Below are positions 26,711-36,394 of a DNA stretch of 64,000 nucleotides, piece by piece (position 1 is the stretch's first letter; the number at the start of each line of letters is the position of its first letter). Source of the DNA: Propionibacterium sp. oral taxon 192 str. F0372 (lineage in GTDB: Bacteria > Actinomycetota > Actinomycetes > Propionibacteriales > Propionibacteriaceae); the NCBI RefSeq assembly GCF_000413315.1, contig NZ_KE340297.1, positions 124,001 through 188,000 on the forward strand. The letters run 5' to 3'. A model generated the notes under the pieces. That model was not told the DNA's origin. It saw nothing but the letters and a program-made list of their open reading frames with translations, and ran no database searches. The translations under genes and the position numbers were made by a program.

Positions 26711-27592
26711 ATGGCCTTGTCGACGAATGTCCACGACACTGCCCTCATCTTCGAAGGCGGGGGCATGCGCGCCGCCTACACCGCGGCTGTGGTGGTGGAG
26801 TTGCTGCGTCAAGAGATCCACTTCGACTGGGTTGCTGGTATCTCGGCAGGTTCCTCGAACACCGCCAACTACGTCTCCCGTGATGCGGGCCGAGCCCATC
26901 GGTGCTTCGTTGACTTCGCCGCAGATCCCCGGTTCGGGGGCTGGCAGCATTTTCTGCGACGTCGCGGGATGTTCAACGCCCACTACATCTACCAAGAAGC
27001 CGGACTCCCTGGGAGAGCGCTTCCCTTCGACTATGACACCTTCATGGCCAATCCGGCCCGGGCGAGTTTCGGGACCTTCGAGGCGGACACCGGCAGATCC
27101 TTCTACTGGACCAAAGATGACGTCGCCTCAATGCAGGACCTCATGGTACGGGTACAGTCGTCGTCGACCCTTCCGATCCTCATGCCCATCGTCCACATCG
27201 GTGACCATGCCTATGTTGACGGAGCGCTGGGGCCCAGCGGCGGGATCGCCCTCGATGCCGCAAAGACCGCCGGGTTCGAGAAATTCCTGGTGGTGCTCAC
27301 TAGACCACGCAGCTATGTCAAGAAACCGACGAAGTTGACCCCGGCTCTGCGCGCGGCCTTCCGCAAGTATCCAGCCATCGCCGACGGGAATGCCGCCCGA
27401 GCCGCCAACTACAACTCAACCCGCACCGAGCTGCTGGATCTTGAGGCGCAAGGCCAGGCCAAAGTCTTTTTCCCCACCGGCGAACTGGTTACCCAAGCAG
27501 AACGCGACGTTGCAACCCTGGAACGCAGCTTCCAATGCGGTGCCGCCCAAATTGCCCAAGAGATCGACTCATGGAAGGATTTCCTTTTTTGA
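26711..27592 (+). CDS. Patatin-like phospholipase
   Basis: 293 residues. Serine/aspartate acyl hydrolase fold: LIFEGGGMRAAYTAAVV gives the oxyanion loop, AGISAGSSNTANY the nucleophile Ser (GxSxG), and DGALGPSGGIALDAA the catalytic Asp (D-G-A). The family deacylates phospholipids or other lipids; substrate unknown. I chose the ATG at 26711, with GGAGTGAG about 10 nt upstream, over an in-frame upstream start. It is divergent from the dehydrogenase gene and convergent with rplQ, occupying the place where truA is often found in related genomes. Confidence 0.9.
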   Translation: MALSTNVHDTALIFEGGGMRAAYTAAVVVELLRQEIHFDWVAGISAGSSNTANYVSRDAGRAHRCFVDFAADPRFGGWQHFLRRRGMFNAHYIYQEAGLPGRALPFDYDTFMANPARASFGTFEADTGRSFYWTKDDVASMQDLMVRVQSSSTLPILMPIVHIGDHAYVDGALGPSGGIALDAAKTAGFEKFLVVLTRPRSYVKKPTKLTPALRAAFRKYPAIADGNAARAANYNSTRTELLDLEAQGQAKVFFPTGELVTQAERDVATLERSFQCGAAQIAQEIDSWKDFLF

Positions 27593-27616
27593 GCGCAGGC
27601 TTTTCCAAAAGTGCGC
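27593..27616 (+). terminator. Hairpin immediately after the patatin gene
   Basis: GCGCA (27593-27597) pairs with TGCGC (27612-27616) and CTTTT (27600-27604) with AAAAG (27607-27611), a stem with a small bulge starting right at the stop codon. The loop is tight (2 nt), so it is a moderate candidate. Confidence 0.4.
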
Positions 27617-27758
27617 ACTCAGGGAACAAGACTCGTGCGCTGTTTGCCCTCTCATCAGCCAAACCGCCCCCTTCTTCGCGCAACGTGACCTTTGAGCACC
27701 CAGACATGGGCTGAAAAGGCACATTGCGTGAAGGCAGGGTCGCTCTTCGATCATCCGA

Positions 27759-28283
27759 TCAGGCCTTGGCGGTATCCCCGGTCGTAGTCTCGGCCTCGAC
27801 GGCCTCTTCCTCGACCAGGTCCTCAGCGGTGGTGGGATCCTCGGCACCGGGCTTCGGATTGTCGGCCTTGGTGGTGTCCTTGACCTCATCCTTGGTTGCC
27901 TTGGCCGCAGCAGCCTTCTTGGCCACGGGTTCGGTCACGAGTTCGATGACAGCCAGCGGAGCATTGTCGCCCTTGCGGTTGCCGATCTTGGTGATACGGG
28001 TGTAGCCGCCCTCACGACCTTCCATCATGGGAGCGATGTCGGCGAACAAGGTATGCAGCACGTCACCGTTGGTGATGGTGCGGCGAACCAAGCGACGGGC
28101 GTGCAGATCGCCACGCTTGGCTTTAGTGATCAGAGTCTCGGCCAGCGGCTGGACGCGGCGGGCACGAGTCTCGGTGGTGGTTATGCGGCCATGCTCGAAC
28201 AGCTGGGAAGCCAGGTTCGCCATGATGATCCGCTCGTGAGAGGGGCTGCCGCCGATGCGGGGACCCTTGGTTGGCTTGGGCAT
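27759..28283 (-). CDS. rplQ: Large ribosomal subunit protein L17
   Basis: 174 residues. Starts [21 protein letters not shown], the standard L17 opening, with [14 protein letters not shown] and [25 protein letters not shown]. The core ends near residue 120; after it comes a long Ala/Glu/Thr/Lys-rich tail of about 50 residues that is probably disordered and is longer than in most bacteria. Last gene of the alpha operon (rpsM-rpsK-rpsD-rpoA-rplQ). Confidence 0.97.
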   Translation of the reverse strand: MPKPTKGPRIGGSPSHERIIMANLASQLFEHGRITTTETRARRVQPLAETLITKAKRGDLHARRLVRRTITNGDVLHTLFADIAPMMEGREGGYTRITKIGNRKGDNAPLAVIELVTEPVAKKAAAAKATKDEVKDTTKADNPKPGAEDPTTAEDLVEEEAVEAETTTGDTAKA

Positions 28284-28311
28284 TTCTCAAATCTCCAGGT
28301 TTGGTGCCGAA

Positions 28312-29337
28312 TCAGTACTGCTCGGTCTCGATGAACTGGTCGTCGTCATCGCCCTCGACTGCACCGAACTGGTCGGCGGCAGCCAGCGGATCAAAGCCCG
28401 GGGCGCTGTCTTTGAGGGCCAGGCCAAGCTCAGCAAGCTTGGCCTTGACCTCGTCAATCGACTTGGAACCGAAGTTGCGGATGTCCAGCAGATCCTGCTC
28501 GCTACGGGAGACGAGCTCGCCCACCGTATGGATACCCTCACGCTTCAGGCAGTTATACGAACGCACGGTGAGGTTTAGGTCCTCGACCGGCAGTGCCAGG
28601 TCGGCAGCGAGTTGCTCATCGACAGGGCCTGCACCCATCTCGATGCCCTCGGCATCGACGTTCAGCTCACGAGCCAGTCCGAACAGCTCGACCAAGGTCT
28701 TGCCAGCCGAGGCCATGGCATCACGCGGAGTGATGGCCGGCTTGGTCTCGACATCGACGATGAGGCGGTCGAAGTCGGTGCGGGTCTCAACGCGAGTGGC
28801 CTCCACCTTGTAGGTAACCTTCACCACTGGCGAGTAGATCGAGTCAACCGGGATGCGGCCGATTTCGGCATCCGGGTTGTTGTTCTGCTGAGCAGACACG
28901 TAACCGCGGCCGCGCTCGACGATGAGTTCCATCTCAATGGAACCCTTCTCGTTGAGTTCGCAGATGTGCGCCTCGGGGTTGAGGATGGTCACACCGGCGG
29001 GAGCCGCGATATCGGCGGCAACCACCGCGCCGGCACCCGATTTGCGCAGATACATAGCGACAGGCTCATCCTCCTCCGAGGTCAGCACGAGCGACTTCAG
29101 ATTGAGGATGATCTCGGTGACGTCCTCGACCACACCGGGGAGGGTCGAAAACTCATGTTGGTTTCCCTCGATCTTGATCGAGGTCACTGCTGCCCCCGGG
29201 ATAGACGACAACAGGGTGCGACGCAACGAGTTACCCAAGGTATAGCCGAATCCCGGCTCCAAGGGCTCGATGACGAAGCGGGAGCGATGTTCCCCGAAGA
29301 CCTCTTCGGTCAGGGAGGGACGCTGTGCGATGAGCAT
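28312..29337 (-). CDS. rpoA: RNA polymerase alpha subunit
   Basis: 341 residues. N-terminal assembly domain with [24 protein letters not shown]-terminal DNA-binding domain from about residue 250 with ELDLTVRS-like [24 protein letters not shown] and the helix-hairpin-helix following, ending in an acidic tail. Dimer scaffold of RNA polymerase. Lies between rpsD and rplQ as in other actinobacteria. Confidence 0.98.
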   Translation of the reverse strand: MLIAQRPSLTEEVFGEHRSRFVIEPLEPGFGYTLGNSLRRTLLSSIPGAAVTSIKIEGNQHEFSTLPGVVEDVTEIILNLKSLVLTSEEDEPVAMYLRKSGAGAVVAADIAAPAGVTILNPEAHICELNEKGSIEMELIVERGRGYVSAQQNNNPDAEIGRIPVDSIYSPVVKVTYKVEATRVETRTDFDRLIVDVETKPAITPRDAMASAGKTLVELFGLARELNVDAEGIEMGAGPVDEQLAADLALPVEDLNLTVRSYNCLKREGIHTVGELVSRSEQDLLDIRNFGSKSIDEVKAKLAELGLALKDSAPGFDPLAAADQFGAVEGDDDDQFIETEQY

Positions 29338-29388
29338 TTGGTTTTCCTTTCGGCGCCGCCCGCCATATGACGACGCAGTGAAATGGGA

Positions 29389-29994
29389 TTACTTCGAGTA
29401 GAGCTCGACGATCGCCTGCTCGTTGACGTCGATCACGATCTGCTCACGGGTGGGCAACTGATGCACCAGGATGCGCATGCGGTTGATCTTGACAGTCAGC
29501 CAGCCGGGAACATTACGCTCGCCGAAAGTCTCGCGTGCGATCACAAAGGGATCGAGATCCATGGACTTCGGGGCAACGTCAATGATGTCCAGCGGGGACA
29601 CCCTAAACGACGGGATCGTGACGCGCTGACCGTTGACCAGGATGTGGCCGTGGGAGACCATCTGACGGGCCTGGCGGCGGGTCGAGGCAAAACCAGCGCG
29701 GTAGATCACGTTGTCAAGACGCGACTCGAGGATCTGGAGCAAGGTGTGACCGGTACGACCGGGCAGACGGTCGGCCTCCTCGTAGTAACGACGGAACTGC
29801 TTCTCGAGAACGCCGTATGCGTAACGAGCCTTCTGCTTCTCCTTGAGCTGCTGAAGGTACTCGGAATCCTTGCTGCGTCCACGGCCGTGCTGGCCGGGAG
29901 GATAGGGCCGATGCTCGAAGGCCTTGTCGTTACCGACAAGGTCAGTCCCGAAGCGGCGGGACTTCTTGGTGATGGGTCCGGTGTAACGGGCCAT
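29389..29994 (-). CDS. rpsD: Small ribosomal subunit protein S4
   Basis: 201 residues. Primary 16S rRNA binder, S4 RNA-binding domain in the middle (LESRLDNVIYRAGFASTRRQAR, then GHILVNGQRV). The N-terminus (ARYTGPITKKSRRFGTDL) has no zinc-binding cysteines, so it is the zinc-free form. In many bacteria S4 controls the alpha operon in which it is encoded. Confidence 0.98.
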   Translation of the reverse strand: MARYTGPITKKSRRFGTDLVGNDKAFEHRPYPPGQHGRGRSKDSEYLQQLKEKQKARYAYGVLEKQFRRYYEEADRLPGRTGHTLLQILESRLDNVIYRAGFASTRRQARQMVSHGHILVNGQRVTIPSFRVSPLDIIDVAPKSMDLDPFVIARETFGERNVPGWLTVKINRMRILVHQLPTREQIVIDVNEQAIVELYSK

Positions 29995-30024
29995 TGTTTC
30001 AGTCCTTTCTGATGACTCGGGCGA

Positions 30025-30432
30025 CTAGACGCGACGACGCTTGGGCGGGCGGCAGCCATTGTGCGGCATCGGGGTGACATCAGAGATGGTGCCGACCTCG
30101 AGGCCAATGGCGCCGAGCGAGCGGATCGCGGTCTCGCGGCCGGAGCCGGGACCCTTGACGAACACGTCAATGCGCTTGAGTCCGTGCTCCATCGCACGGC
30201 GGCCAGCGGCCTCGGCGGCCATCTGGGCGGCGAACGGGGTGGACTTGCGCGAACCCTTGAAACCGACGGTGCCTGAGGAGGCCCACGAGATCACGGCGCC
30301 GGTCGGATCGGTGATGGTGATGATGGTGTTGTTGAAGGTCGACTTGATGTGGGCCTGACCGGCGACCACATTCTTCTTTTCCTTGCGCCGCACCTTGGTC
30401 TTTGCGGCAGCCTTGCGGCCTGCAGTAGCCAT
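30025..30432 (-). CDS. rpsK: Small ribosomal subunit protein S11
   Basis: 135 residues. [21 protein letters not shown], then [20 protein letters not shown] and the C-terminal [15 protein letters not shown] identify S11, a platform protein of the 30S subunit. Follows rpsM after 42 nt and precedes rpsD. Confidence 0.98.
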   Translation of the reverse strand: MATAGRKAAAKTKVRRKEKKNVVAGQAHIKSTFNNTIITITDPTGAVISWASSGTVGFKGSRKSTPFAAQMAAEAAGRRAMEHGLKRIDVFVKGPGSGRETAIRSLGAIGLEVGTISDVTPMPHNGCRPPKRRRV

Positions 30433-30474
30433 AAGTTCTTTGTCTCCTGACAGTTGGGTTCAAGCTGACGAAGG

Positions 30475-30849
30475 TCAGCGGGCCTTCTTCTTGCCCGCGA
30501 CGGCCTTCTTCTTGCCCTTGCGAGTACGAGCATTGGTGCGGGTGCGCTGGCCCCGGACGGGCAAACCGCTGCGGTGACGACGGCCCTGGTAGGTGCCGAT
30601 CTCAATCTTGCGACGGATGTCGGCTGCGACGGTACGACGCAGATCACCCTCGGTCTCGTAGTTGGCGTCGATGTGGTCACGCAACGCGACGAGCTGCTCG
30701 TCGGTCAGTTCCTTGACGCGGATGTCCCCACTGATCCCAGTGGCTGCCAGGGTTTCGGCGGCACGAGTCCTGCCGATGCCGAAAATGTAGGTGAGTGCGA
30801 CCTCGAGGCGCTTCTCGCGCGGCAGATCAACACCTTGGAGGCGTGCCAT
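30475..30849 (-). CDS. rpsM: Small ribosomal subunit protein S13
   Basis: 124 residues. [21 protein letters not shown]-type opening, [12 protein letters not shown] and the basic tail [18 protein letters not shown] are diagnostic of S13, which contacts the 50S subunit and tRNA at the head of the 30S. It is the first gene after a 209-nt gap from rpmJ. Confidence 0.98.
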   Translation of the reverse strand: MARLQGVDLPREKRLEVALTYIFGIGRTRAAETLAATGISGDIRVKELTDEQLVALRDHIDANYETEGDLRRTVAADIRRKIEIGTYQGRRHRSGLPVRGQRTRTNARTRKGKKKAVAGKKKAR

Positions 30850-31058
30850 GTGGCGGTTACCTTTCTTGGTTGTCGCGACGAGTTTTCAGTTCGTCACGCG
30901 AAGGTGTGTGGCGTGAGGCGTTCTCGATTCGCCAGTCGGATTCACCGACCTCGAGACCCCGGCCTTCGTCCGGGGGTGGGCGCCGATCCCTCGGCTTGCC
31001 GACCCGCGAAGGGCCGGTGTGCACTCACGTTGTCATGTTCAGTTGTGTGCTGCGCGTC
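30850..31058 (-). other. rpmJ-rpsM intergenic leader region
   Basis: A 209-nt gap inside an otherwise tight cluster. It contains a GC hairpin, CCCCGG (30957-30962) with CCGGGG (30970-30975), and an AAAGG ribosome binding site for rpsM. The length and structure suggest a leader where ribosomal-protein feedback or partial termination could act; no known motif is recognised. Confidence 0.4.
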
Positions 31059-31172
31059 TCAGCCCTGACGCTGCTTGTGGCGAGGATTCGTGCAGATGAC
31101 ACGAACAACGCCACGGCGACGGATCACCTTGCAGTTGTCACAGATCTTCTTGACGCTCGGCTGAACCTTCAT
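31059..31172 (-). CDS. rpmJ: Large ribosomal subunit protein L36
   Basis: 37 residues, the full length for L36. [20 protein letters not shown], then [13 protein letters not shown], with the zinc ligands C11, C14, C27 and H32: the zinc-binding form. It is 16 nt after infA and is likely co-transcribed with it. Confidence 0.97.
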   Translation of the reverse strand: MKVQPSVKKICDNCKVIRRRGVVRVICTNPRHKQRQG

Positions 31173-31188
31173 TCGAGCTTCTCCTTGA

Positions 31189-31410
31189 TTACTTGTGGCG
31201 GTAGACGATGCGCCCACGGGTGAGATCGTACGGAGACAACTCGACCACCACCCGGTCCTGCGGGAGGATCCGGATGTAGTGCTGTCGCATCTTGCCGTTG
31301 ATAGTGGCGAGCACCTTATGCCCATTGTCCAACTCAACGCGGAACATCGCGTTGGGTAGGGCTTCTACGACAGTTCCCTCAAGCTCGAGAGCTCCTTCTT
31401 TCTTCGCCAA
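31189..31410 (-). CDS. infA: Translation initiation factor IF-1
   Basis: 73 residues, the usual size, from a TTG start: the family sequence begins [12 protein letters not shown] and the codon in that place is TTG (31410-31408), with GGAG about 6 nt upstream; an ATT stands immediately before it. OB fold with [20 protein letters not shown] and the C-terminal [13 protein letters not shown]. Binds the ribosomal A site during initiation. There is no ATG or GTG in a suitable place, so the rare start is well supported. Confidence 0.95.
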   Translation of the reverse strand: MAKKEGALELEGTVVEALPNAMFRVELDNGHKVLATINGKMRQHYIRILPQDRVVVELSPYDLTRGRIVYRHK

Positions 31411-31616
31411 AATCACTCCAGATGGATGTAGGTATGTTCCTCGGACGCCGTCTCCACGCGAGCCTCCTTCCCCGAGCGCACGCAAAAACGCCCACGGGCA
31501 CGATCTACCCACGTGACCGACGATCAACCATAGCCCGGCAGGGGCATAGACCCCAAATCTGGATGCCGTTGTGGCCATCAACCCCATCCCTCACGCAACC
31601 CGCCACGCCACACTAC

Positions 31617-31622
31617 TAGGCT
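31617..31622 (+). promoter_or_regulatory. -10 box TAGGCT of a leaderless YciI gene
   Basis: TAGGCT ends 6 nt before the ATG at 31629, and no Shine-Dalgarno sequence precedes the start; same layout as murT, panE and others in this window. Confidence 0.5.
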
Positions 31623-31628
31623 CACCCC

Positions 31629-31910
31629 ATGACGTACTTCGCCGTTGAATACCTCTACCGCGCCGATGCCGATGTGGCCGCCATCCGCCCCGAGCACCGC
31701 GCCTACCTGGCCACCCTCAAAGACTCCGGCTCGCTGAAGGCATCCGGTCCTTATGTCGGCACCGACCGTGATCGCGCCCTGCTGATTTTTGAGGCTGCCG
31801 ACCAAGCCGCGCTCATCGCGCTGCTCGACGCCGACCCGATGTCGGTCAACAACATCATCGAGACCCGCACCGTCACTGAGTGGAATCCGGTGATCCGCGT
31901 CTTCGAGTGA
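31629..31910 (+). CDS. YciI-family small protein
   Basis: 93 residues, ferredoxin-like alpha/beta fold. IRPEHRAYLATLKDSGSLKASGPYVG has the conserved R-x-x-H and G-P of YciI proteins, followed by LLIFEAADQAALIALLDADP. Members include dehydrochlorinases and uncharacterised stress proteins; no substrate can be proposed. It converges on the ABC transporter gene with only 13 nt between the stops. Confidence 0.88.
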   Translation: MTYFAVEYLYRADADVAAIRPEHRAYLATLKDSGSLKASGPYVGTDRDRALLIFEAADQAALIALLDADPMSVNNIIETRTVTEWNPVIRVFE

Positions 31911-31923
31911 CCCTGGAGTAAGT

Positions 31924-34900
31924 TCAGGCCAAGACCCAACCTGCCGCTCGAGTTCGTTGTTCCCAGAAGTCACGGTAGGGTCCGTCAACCCCGACGAGGT
32001 CTTCGTGGCGTCCCTGCTGCGCGACGTGGCCATCACCGGAGAGCACCACCACTTGATCGGCGGCTGCAATCGTCTCCAGTTTGTGAGCGATCACGATGAG
32101 CGTCGAGGTGCGCCTGAGCTGCTCCATCGCCGCGATGATGTGAGCCTCATTCTCCGCATCCAGAGCGCTGGTGGCTTCATCGAGCAACACGATCGGGGCA
32201 CGCTTCAACAAGGCCCTGGCGATGGAGACCCGCTGTCGCTCACCACCGGAGAGCGCACGTCCGCCCTCACCGACCCGGGCCTGCCACCCATCAGGGAGCC
32301 GCTCGGTGATCTCGGTCACCCCGGCCAGGTCTGCGGCCCACCGCACCCGGGCATCCGAGGCCGTAGGGCCGCCTACTTTGATGTTTGCATCAAGCGTGTC
32401 GTCGAATAGGTAGACGTCCTGGAAGACCATGGACAGTTGTTCCATCAGTTGAGCAGTCGGCATCTCCCGCACATCGGCCCCGCCGACCCGTACAACACCG
32501 GAATCCACATCCCAGAAACGTGCGACCAGCCGGGCCAGCGTCGTCTTACCACTACCCGAGGGCCCGACAACGGCACACATCGACTTGGCAGGTACCTGGA
32601 TACTTACCTTGTCCAATACAGGTTCACCGGCCCGGTACCCGAAGTCGACGCCGACCAACTCAACAGCTCCCGGTTCGGTGAGTTCCGCCCGGTTCGTCGG
32701 CTCGTCCATGATCTCGGCGTCCATCACATCATCAAGGTGGTTCATCATCTGACGACGTTCCTCCAGCCCGAAAGAACTGGATCCGATGTCCTCTAGCATC
32801 GTCGTGAAACGTAGACACATGCCGATCGTCGCAATCGTCGGAAGAGCATCCATCGCCCCAGAGACGGCCAAGGACGCGGTCAGCATGATCATTGCGACGA
32901 TGATCATCTGGGTGAGAGCCCCGGAAATCAGGTTCCCGGCACTTTCCCACCACAGAGCGCGCCAGGAAATCCGGCGAGCCTCAGCGAAGGCATCTCGCAG
33001 TCGCCCGAAGCTGCCTGCCGCATGGCAGGCACGCAGCGCACCTTGGCAGCGCGCGAATTCAACAATGCGGGTGGCAATCTCGCGTTCTGTCGGTTCGGCG
33101 AGTGCCTTGCCGTGGTCCACCAAGCGCTTGGCAAGCCCTAGGAGCACCACCATGACCGGTGCACCCAAGACCAGCAGCAGCCCCAGGCGCCAGTCCCAGA
33201 ACCAGGATCCGAGGCCGATGACCACGCAACCCGCGGTGTTCGAGGCAATCCGGTATAGGAAATGGGCAGCCGACTCCCCCAGTGACACCATTTCCTGACT
33301 GACCGCGCGGGACATGACACCTGCGGTCTGTGAGGTGAACCAACGCAGCGGCAACCTGGCGACCTTGTTCCCGATGGCATGATGAACATCGCGCATGAAA
33401 CCAAGGGCTCCGGTCATGCTCTGACGCTTGCCAACGAAATCCGATACGGTCGCGGCAACTGCAGCGACGCCCAGCACCAGAAGCCAGCCGCCAAGATCAA
33501 GCCCCCAGCAGGTGCCGCCGAGAGCCAAGCAAACCGAAATGGGCAGCAGCACCAGCAACGCGATCCCCGACACGGCGCCGTTGAGCGCCCCGAGACACAG
33601 TCCCCTGAAGAGCCTACGCCAGGAGTCATCGCTCATCAGGCGATGGTAATGGGCCAACATGGACCGAGCGACCGTGCGGATGCCCACCGGCGAATCCGGT
33701 CTGGGTTGTTCCTCCAAGAGCTGGCCATCGTCTTGCTCCCCGGGTTCTTCGGGAACCGCCCGGGGAACGGTCACCGGCTCCGCATCCTCTCCAGCCAATT
33801 GTCCCGACTGCCGCAGCAGCGCCCGGTAGTGCGGCTCGGTCAGCAATTCCTGATGGGTGCCGACCGCCGCCAGCCGACCCCGTTCCATGACAACGATCTG
33901 GTCGACGCCACGTACCGCCGTCGGCCGATGAGCAATGACCAGCACCGTGCGTCCTCGGACCAGGCTGCTTAGAGCCTTCTGAATCTCGGCCTCCGATTCG
34001 GGATCGGCCATGGCCGTCGCCTCGTCCAGGATGAGCACCGGGGTGTCTAGCAGAATCGCACGCGCAATGGCAATGCGTTGCTCTTGCCCTCCTGACAAGG
34101 AGGTCTGCGTACCGATGACCGTGTCATAGCCGTGTGGCAAGGCCATGATCTCCTCATCAATGCAAGCCGACCGGGCGGCTTCCCGGATCTGCTCCTCGCT
34201 GGCATCCGGGCGGCCAAGGGCGATGTTCTCCCGCACCGTGGCGCTGAGCAATTGAGCGTCCTGCAACACGAAGGAGACCGTCGAGTACAGGGTCTGCTCG
34301 TCCATCTCACGAAGATCAATCCCACCGATGCGTACCGCTCCTGTATCGGGATCCGCGAATCTGGCGATCAGGGTGGCCACGGTGGATTTCCCGGACCCTG
34401 AGGGACCCAGCAGAGCGGTGACGGTTCCGGGATGCAGGCTCAGCGTGACATCGTCGACGGCGAGAGTTTTGCCGTAGGAGAAGCAGACATGGTCGATCTC
34501 CACCAGTGCTCCCCGTGGATGACTGGTCTCCCGGGGTGCGGGCAGGATGGGAGCGTCAAGAACATCACACAGCCTCAGGGCAGCGGCCCCGGCCACCTGG
34601 TAGGACCAGGAGACCGACACGATGGTCATCAACGTCGTGGGCAGGACCAGCGCTACCAAGGTCGTGGCCAGTACCTGCGGCAGGGTGACTGCGCCCGAGT
34701 GGATCATCAACGACCCCACCCCGAGATTGATCAACAGGATCACCGGGACTGACACCCATGCGAATGCCGCACAGGCGATATTCACCAGCGGCATCGCCCA
34801 ACCCCAGTAGAACCGCGAGAACCCCTCCGCGGCATCAAGGTATGCACGATGAGCACGCCCTACCCTGCCGAAGGCCTTCACCACCGAGATGCCTGCCACG

Positions 34901-35589
34901 AATTCCACCATGGTGGAGGAGACATCGGCGAGTTTGCGATCCATCTCAACGGTTTTCTCATTCATGCCCCGCATGGAGATCGCATAGGTGAGCACGTGCA
35001 GAGGGACGGTGGCGACGGCCAGCAACGCCAGTCGCCAGTCGATCCACAGGGCGCAACCAAATAGTGCGAGCGGGGAGATGATGGCATTCAGTTGATCTAC
35101 GGGGCCATGGGCGATCACTACGTGCACAGCGGTGGTGTCGTCTTGGAGCGCATTGCGAACCCGCCCCGATGTGATCTCGGAAAACCATGCGAGCGGCGTG
35201 TGCCTGACCCGGTCGACGATGCCGCGTCGCAAATGATCACGCAACGCTAGATCGGCGAAATGCGTGACAGACAAAGCGATGAAGTACAGCAGAAGCCGTC
35301 CGGAGTATGCACTGACCATGACCAGGATGATGCTGCGTACCTGTCCGGCATCTGGGGTACTCCCCGAATCGTGCGCCGCCAGCAGGATCTCCCCGAGTTC
35401 AACCAGAGCCACGTAGGGAGCCACCGCCAGCAGCCCCGAAATGACCACCAAGAACTGCGCGAACAGAACTCGGCCACGCACCGGGGCACCCAGCCGTTTC
35501 AGCGCCTTTTGCCCCTCGACAGATCGCCGTTTGTCGCGGTTGTCTGCCTGCTCCACCTGATCTGACCCGGATGCCACTGGTTGTGTCAT
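31924..35589 (-). CDS. Fused double ABC transporter (TMD-NBD-TMD-NBD), siderophore type
   Basis: 1221 residues: two complete half-transporters in one chain. First half: about six membrane helices (residues 25-310), Walker A GPSGSGKST near 395, signature LSGGQ near 496 and Walker B LILDEATAMADPES. Second half: membrane helices from about 665, Walker A GPSGSGKTT near 1010, signature LSGGE near 1111 and LLDEATSALDAEN. The N-terminal helices (LAVAPYVALVELGEILL) and the DEATAxADPE motif are reminiscent of the YbtP/YbtQ and IrtA/IrtB iron-siderophore importers, which are normally two proteins. A strong AGGAGGAG site precedes the ATG at 35589. A TetR gene is divergent and an iron-box-like sequence overlaps the promoter, so iron uptake is favoured; drug export is the alternative. 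Confidence 0.88.
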   Translation of the reverse strand: MTQPVASGSDQVEQADNRDKRRSVEGQKALKRLGAPVRGRVLFAQFLVVISGLLAVAPYVALVELGEILLAAHDSGSTPDAGQVRSIILVMVSAYSGRLLLYFIALSVTHFADLALRDHLRRGIVDRVRHTPLAWFSEITSGRVRNALQDDTTAVHVVIAHGPVDQLNAIISPLALFGCALWIDWRLALLAVATVPLHVLTYAISMRGMNEKTVEMDRKLADVSSTMVEFVAGISVVKAFGRVGRAHRAYLDAAEGFSRFYWGWAMPLVNIACAAFAWVSVPVILLINLGVGSLMIHSGAVTLPQVLATTLVALVLPTTLMTIVSVSWSYQVAGAAALRLCDVLDAPILPAPRETSHPRGALVEIDHVCFSYGKTLAVDDVTLSLHPGTVTALLGPSGSGKSTVATLIARFADPDTGAVRIGGIDLREMDEQTLYSTVSFVLQDAQLLSATVRENIALGRPDASEEQIREAARSACIDEEIMALPHGYDTVIGTQTSLSGGQEQRIAIARAILLDTPVLILDEATAMADPESEAEIQKALSSLVRGRTVLVIAHRPTAVRGVDQIVVMERGRLAAVGTHQELLTEPHYRALLRQSGQLAGEDAEPVTVPRAVPEEPGEQDDGQLLEEQPRPDSPVGIRTVARSMLAHYHRLMSDDSWRRLFRGLCLGALNGAVSGIALLVLLPISVCLALGGTCWGLDLGGWLLVLGVAAVAATVSDFVGKRQSMTGALGFMRDVHHAIGNKVARLPLRWFTSQTAGVMSRAVSQEMVSLGESAAHFLYRIASNTAGCVVIGLGSWFWDWRLGLLLVLGAPVMVVLLGLAKRLVDHGKALAEPTEREIATRIVEFARCQGALRACHAAGSFGRLRDAFAEARRISWRALWWESAGNLISGALTQMIIVAMIMLTASLAVSGAMDALPTIATIGMCLRFTTMLEDIGSSSFGLEERRQMMNHLDDVMDAEIMDEPTNRAELTEPGAVELVGVDFGYRAGEPVLDKVSIQVPAKSMCAVVGPSGSGKTTLARLVARFWDVDSGVVRVGGADVREMPTAQLMEQLSMVFQDVYLFDDTLDANIKVGGPTASDARVRWAADLAGVTEITERLPDGWQARVGEGGRALSGGERQRVSIARALLKRAPIVLLDEATSALDAENEAHIIAAMEQLRRTSTLIVIAHKLETIAAADQVVVLSGDGHVAQQGRHEDLVGVDGPYRDFWEQRTRAAGWVLA

Positions 35590-35628
35590 GACGCTCCTCC
35601 TGCATCGAATAGAGAACATCATTCATTA

Positions 35629-35671
35629 ATAGCTGAGGGCAACCTTATACACACTCACTGCTAAGCAACAA
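35629..35671 (-). promoter_or_regulatory. Promoter of the ABC transporter with an IdeR/DtxR-like iron box
   Basis: On the minus strand TTGTTG (35672-35667 region), a spacer of 16 and TATAAG (35650-35645) make a plausible promoter. Overlapping its -10, ATAGCTGAGGGCAACCTTA (35629-35647) matches 14 of the 19 positions of the DtxR/IdeR consensus. Both are hand-aligned and tentative. Confidence 0.4.
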
Positions 35672-35690
35672 CATCCCTGCCCAACCGGGC

Positions 35691-35696
35691 TATCGT
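35691..35696 (+). promoter_or_regulatory. -10 box TATCGT of a leaderless TetR gene
   Basis: TATCGT ends 6 nt before the ATG at 35703; there is no ribosome binding site. The first transcribed base would be the A of the start codon. Confidence 0.5.
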
Positions 35697-35702
35697 GATC
35701 CC

Positions 35703-36320
35703 ATGACACGTCCGGGCCGCCCCACCGGTCCCAAACCGGGATTTAGCCGCCACCAGGTGGTGGAGACTGCGCTGGAGTTGGGCATCGCGGATTTCACGCT
35801 GGCCTGCGTCGCTTCTCGGCTCGGGGTAGCGACATCAGCCCTCTACCGCACGATCACCTCCCGCGACGATCTGCTGCGGGCTTGTCTGGAAGAACTCGCA
35901 TCCCGGATCGATTTCATCGCGGATCCCGCAGACTGGCGTCGTACCGTGCGGGCCCAAGCCGAGTGTTTGTGGGTGCTGTTAGAGACCAATCCCGGACTCG
36001 ACCGGGTATTGCAGATGCTTCCTTGGGCAGCCGAGTGCTTCGCGACGACGATCGGTGCCGCGTACCAGGCGCTGGTGGAGGCCGGGGTCGGCGAACACGA
36101 TGCTGCGCTGATGGTCGACATGGTGGCGGACACCACGATCGCAACCCACCTCGGAATCGTCGCGATGCGCCGTCGACCAGTAGACGACGCCGCACCGGAG
36201 CCTATGTTCAGCAGTCTGCCGCGCCCCTTCCACGCGGAACAGTCATGGACCGATCGCGGCTGGCTCGACCGCAAGATCGATCTCATCATCGACGGCTTGT
36301 CGACACGCATCAACTCCTGA
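35703..36320 (+). CDS. TetR-family regulator divergent from the ABC transporter
   Basis: 205 residues. HTH in the first 55: FSRHQVVETALELGIADFTLACVASRLGVATSALYRTITSRDDLL. The remaining helical domain (QAECLWVLLETNPGLDRVLQMLP, FHAEQSWTDRGWLDRKIDLIIDGL) resembles the TetR_C class with a C-terminal ligand pocket. Divergent placement 113 nt from the transporter start suggests that it controls that gene and itself. Confidence 0.85.
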   Translation: MTRPGRPTGPKPGFSRHQVVETALELGIADFTLACVASRLGVATSALYRTITSRDDLLRACLEELASRIDFIADPADWRRTVRAQAECLWVLLETNPGLDRVLQMLPWAAECFATTIGAAYQALVEAGVGEHDAALMVDMVADTTIATHLGIVAMRRRPVDDAAPEPMFSSLPRPFHAEQSWTDRGWLDRKIDLIIDGLSTRINS

Positions 36321-36394
36321 TCCGGCTCGCGCGGGTCCCAGATCTCTTCCGTCAGCCCTGGCGCCCGGATTGCTGGGCTCGCCAAGCGAGAAAC

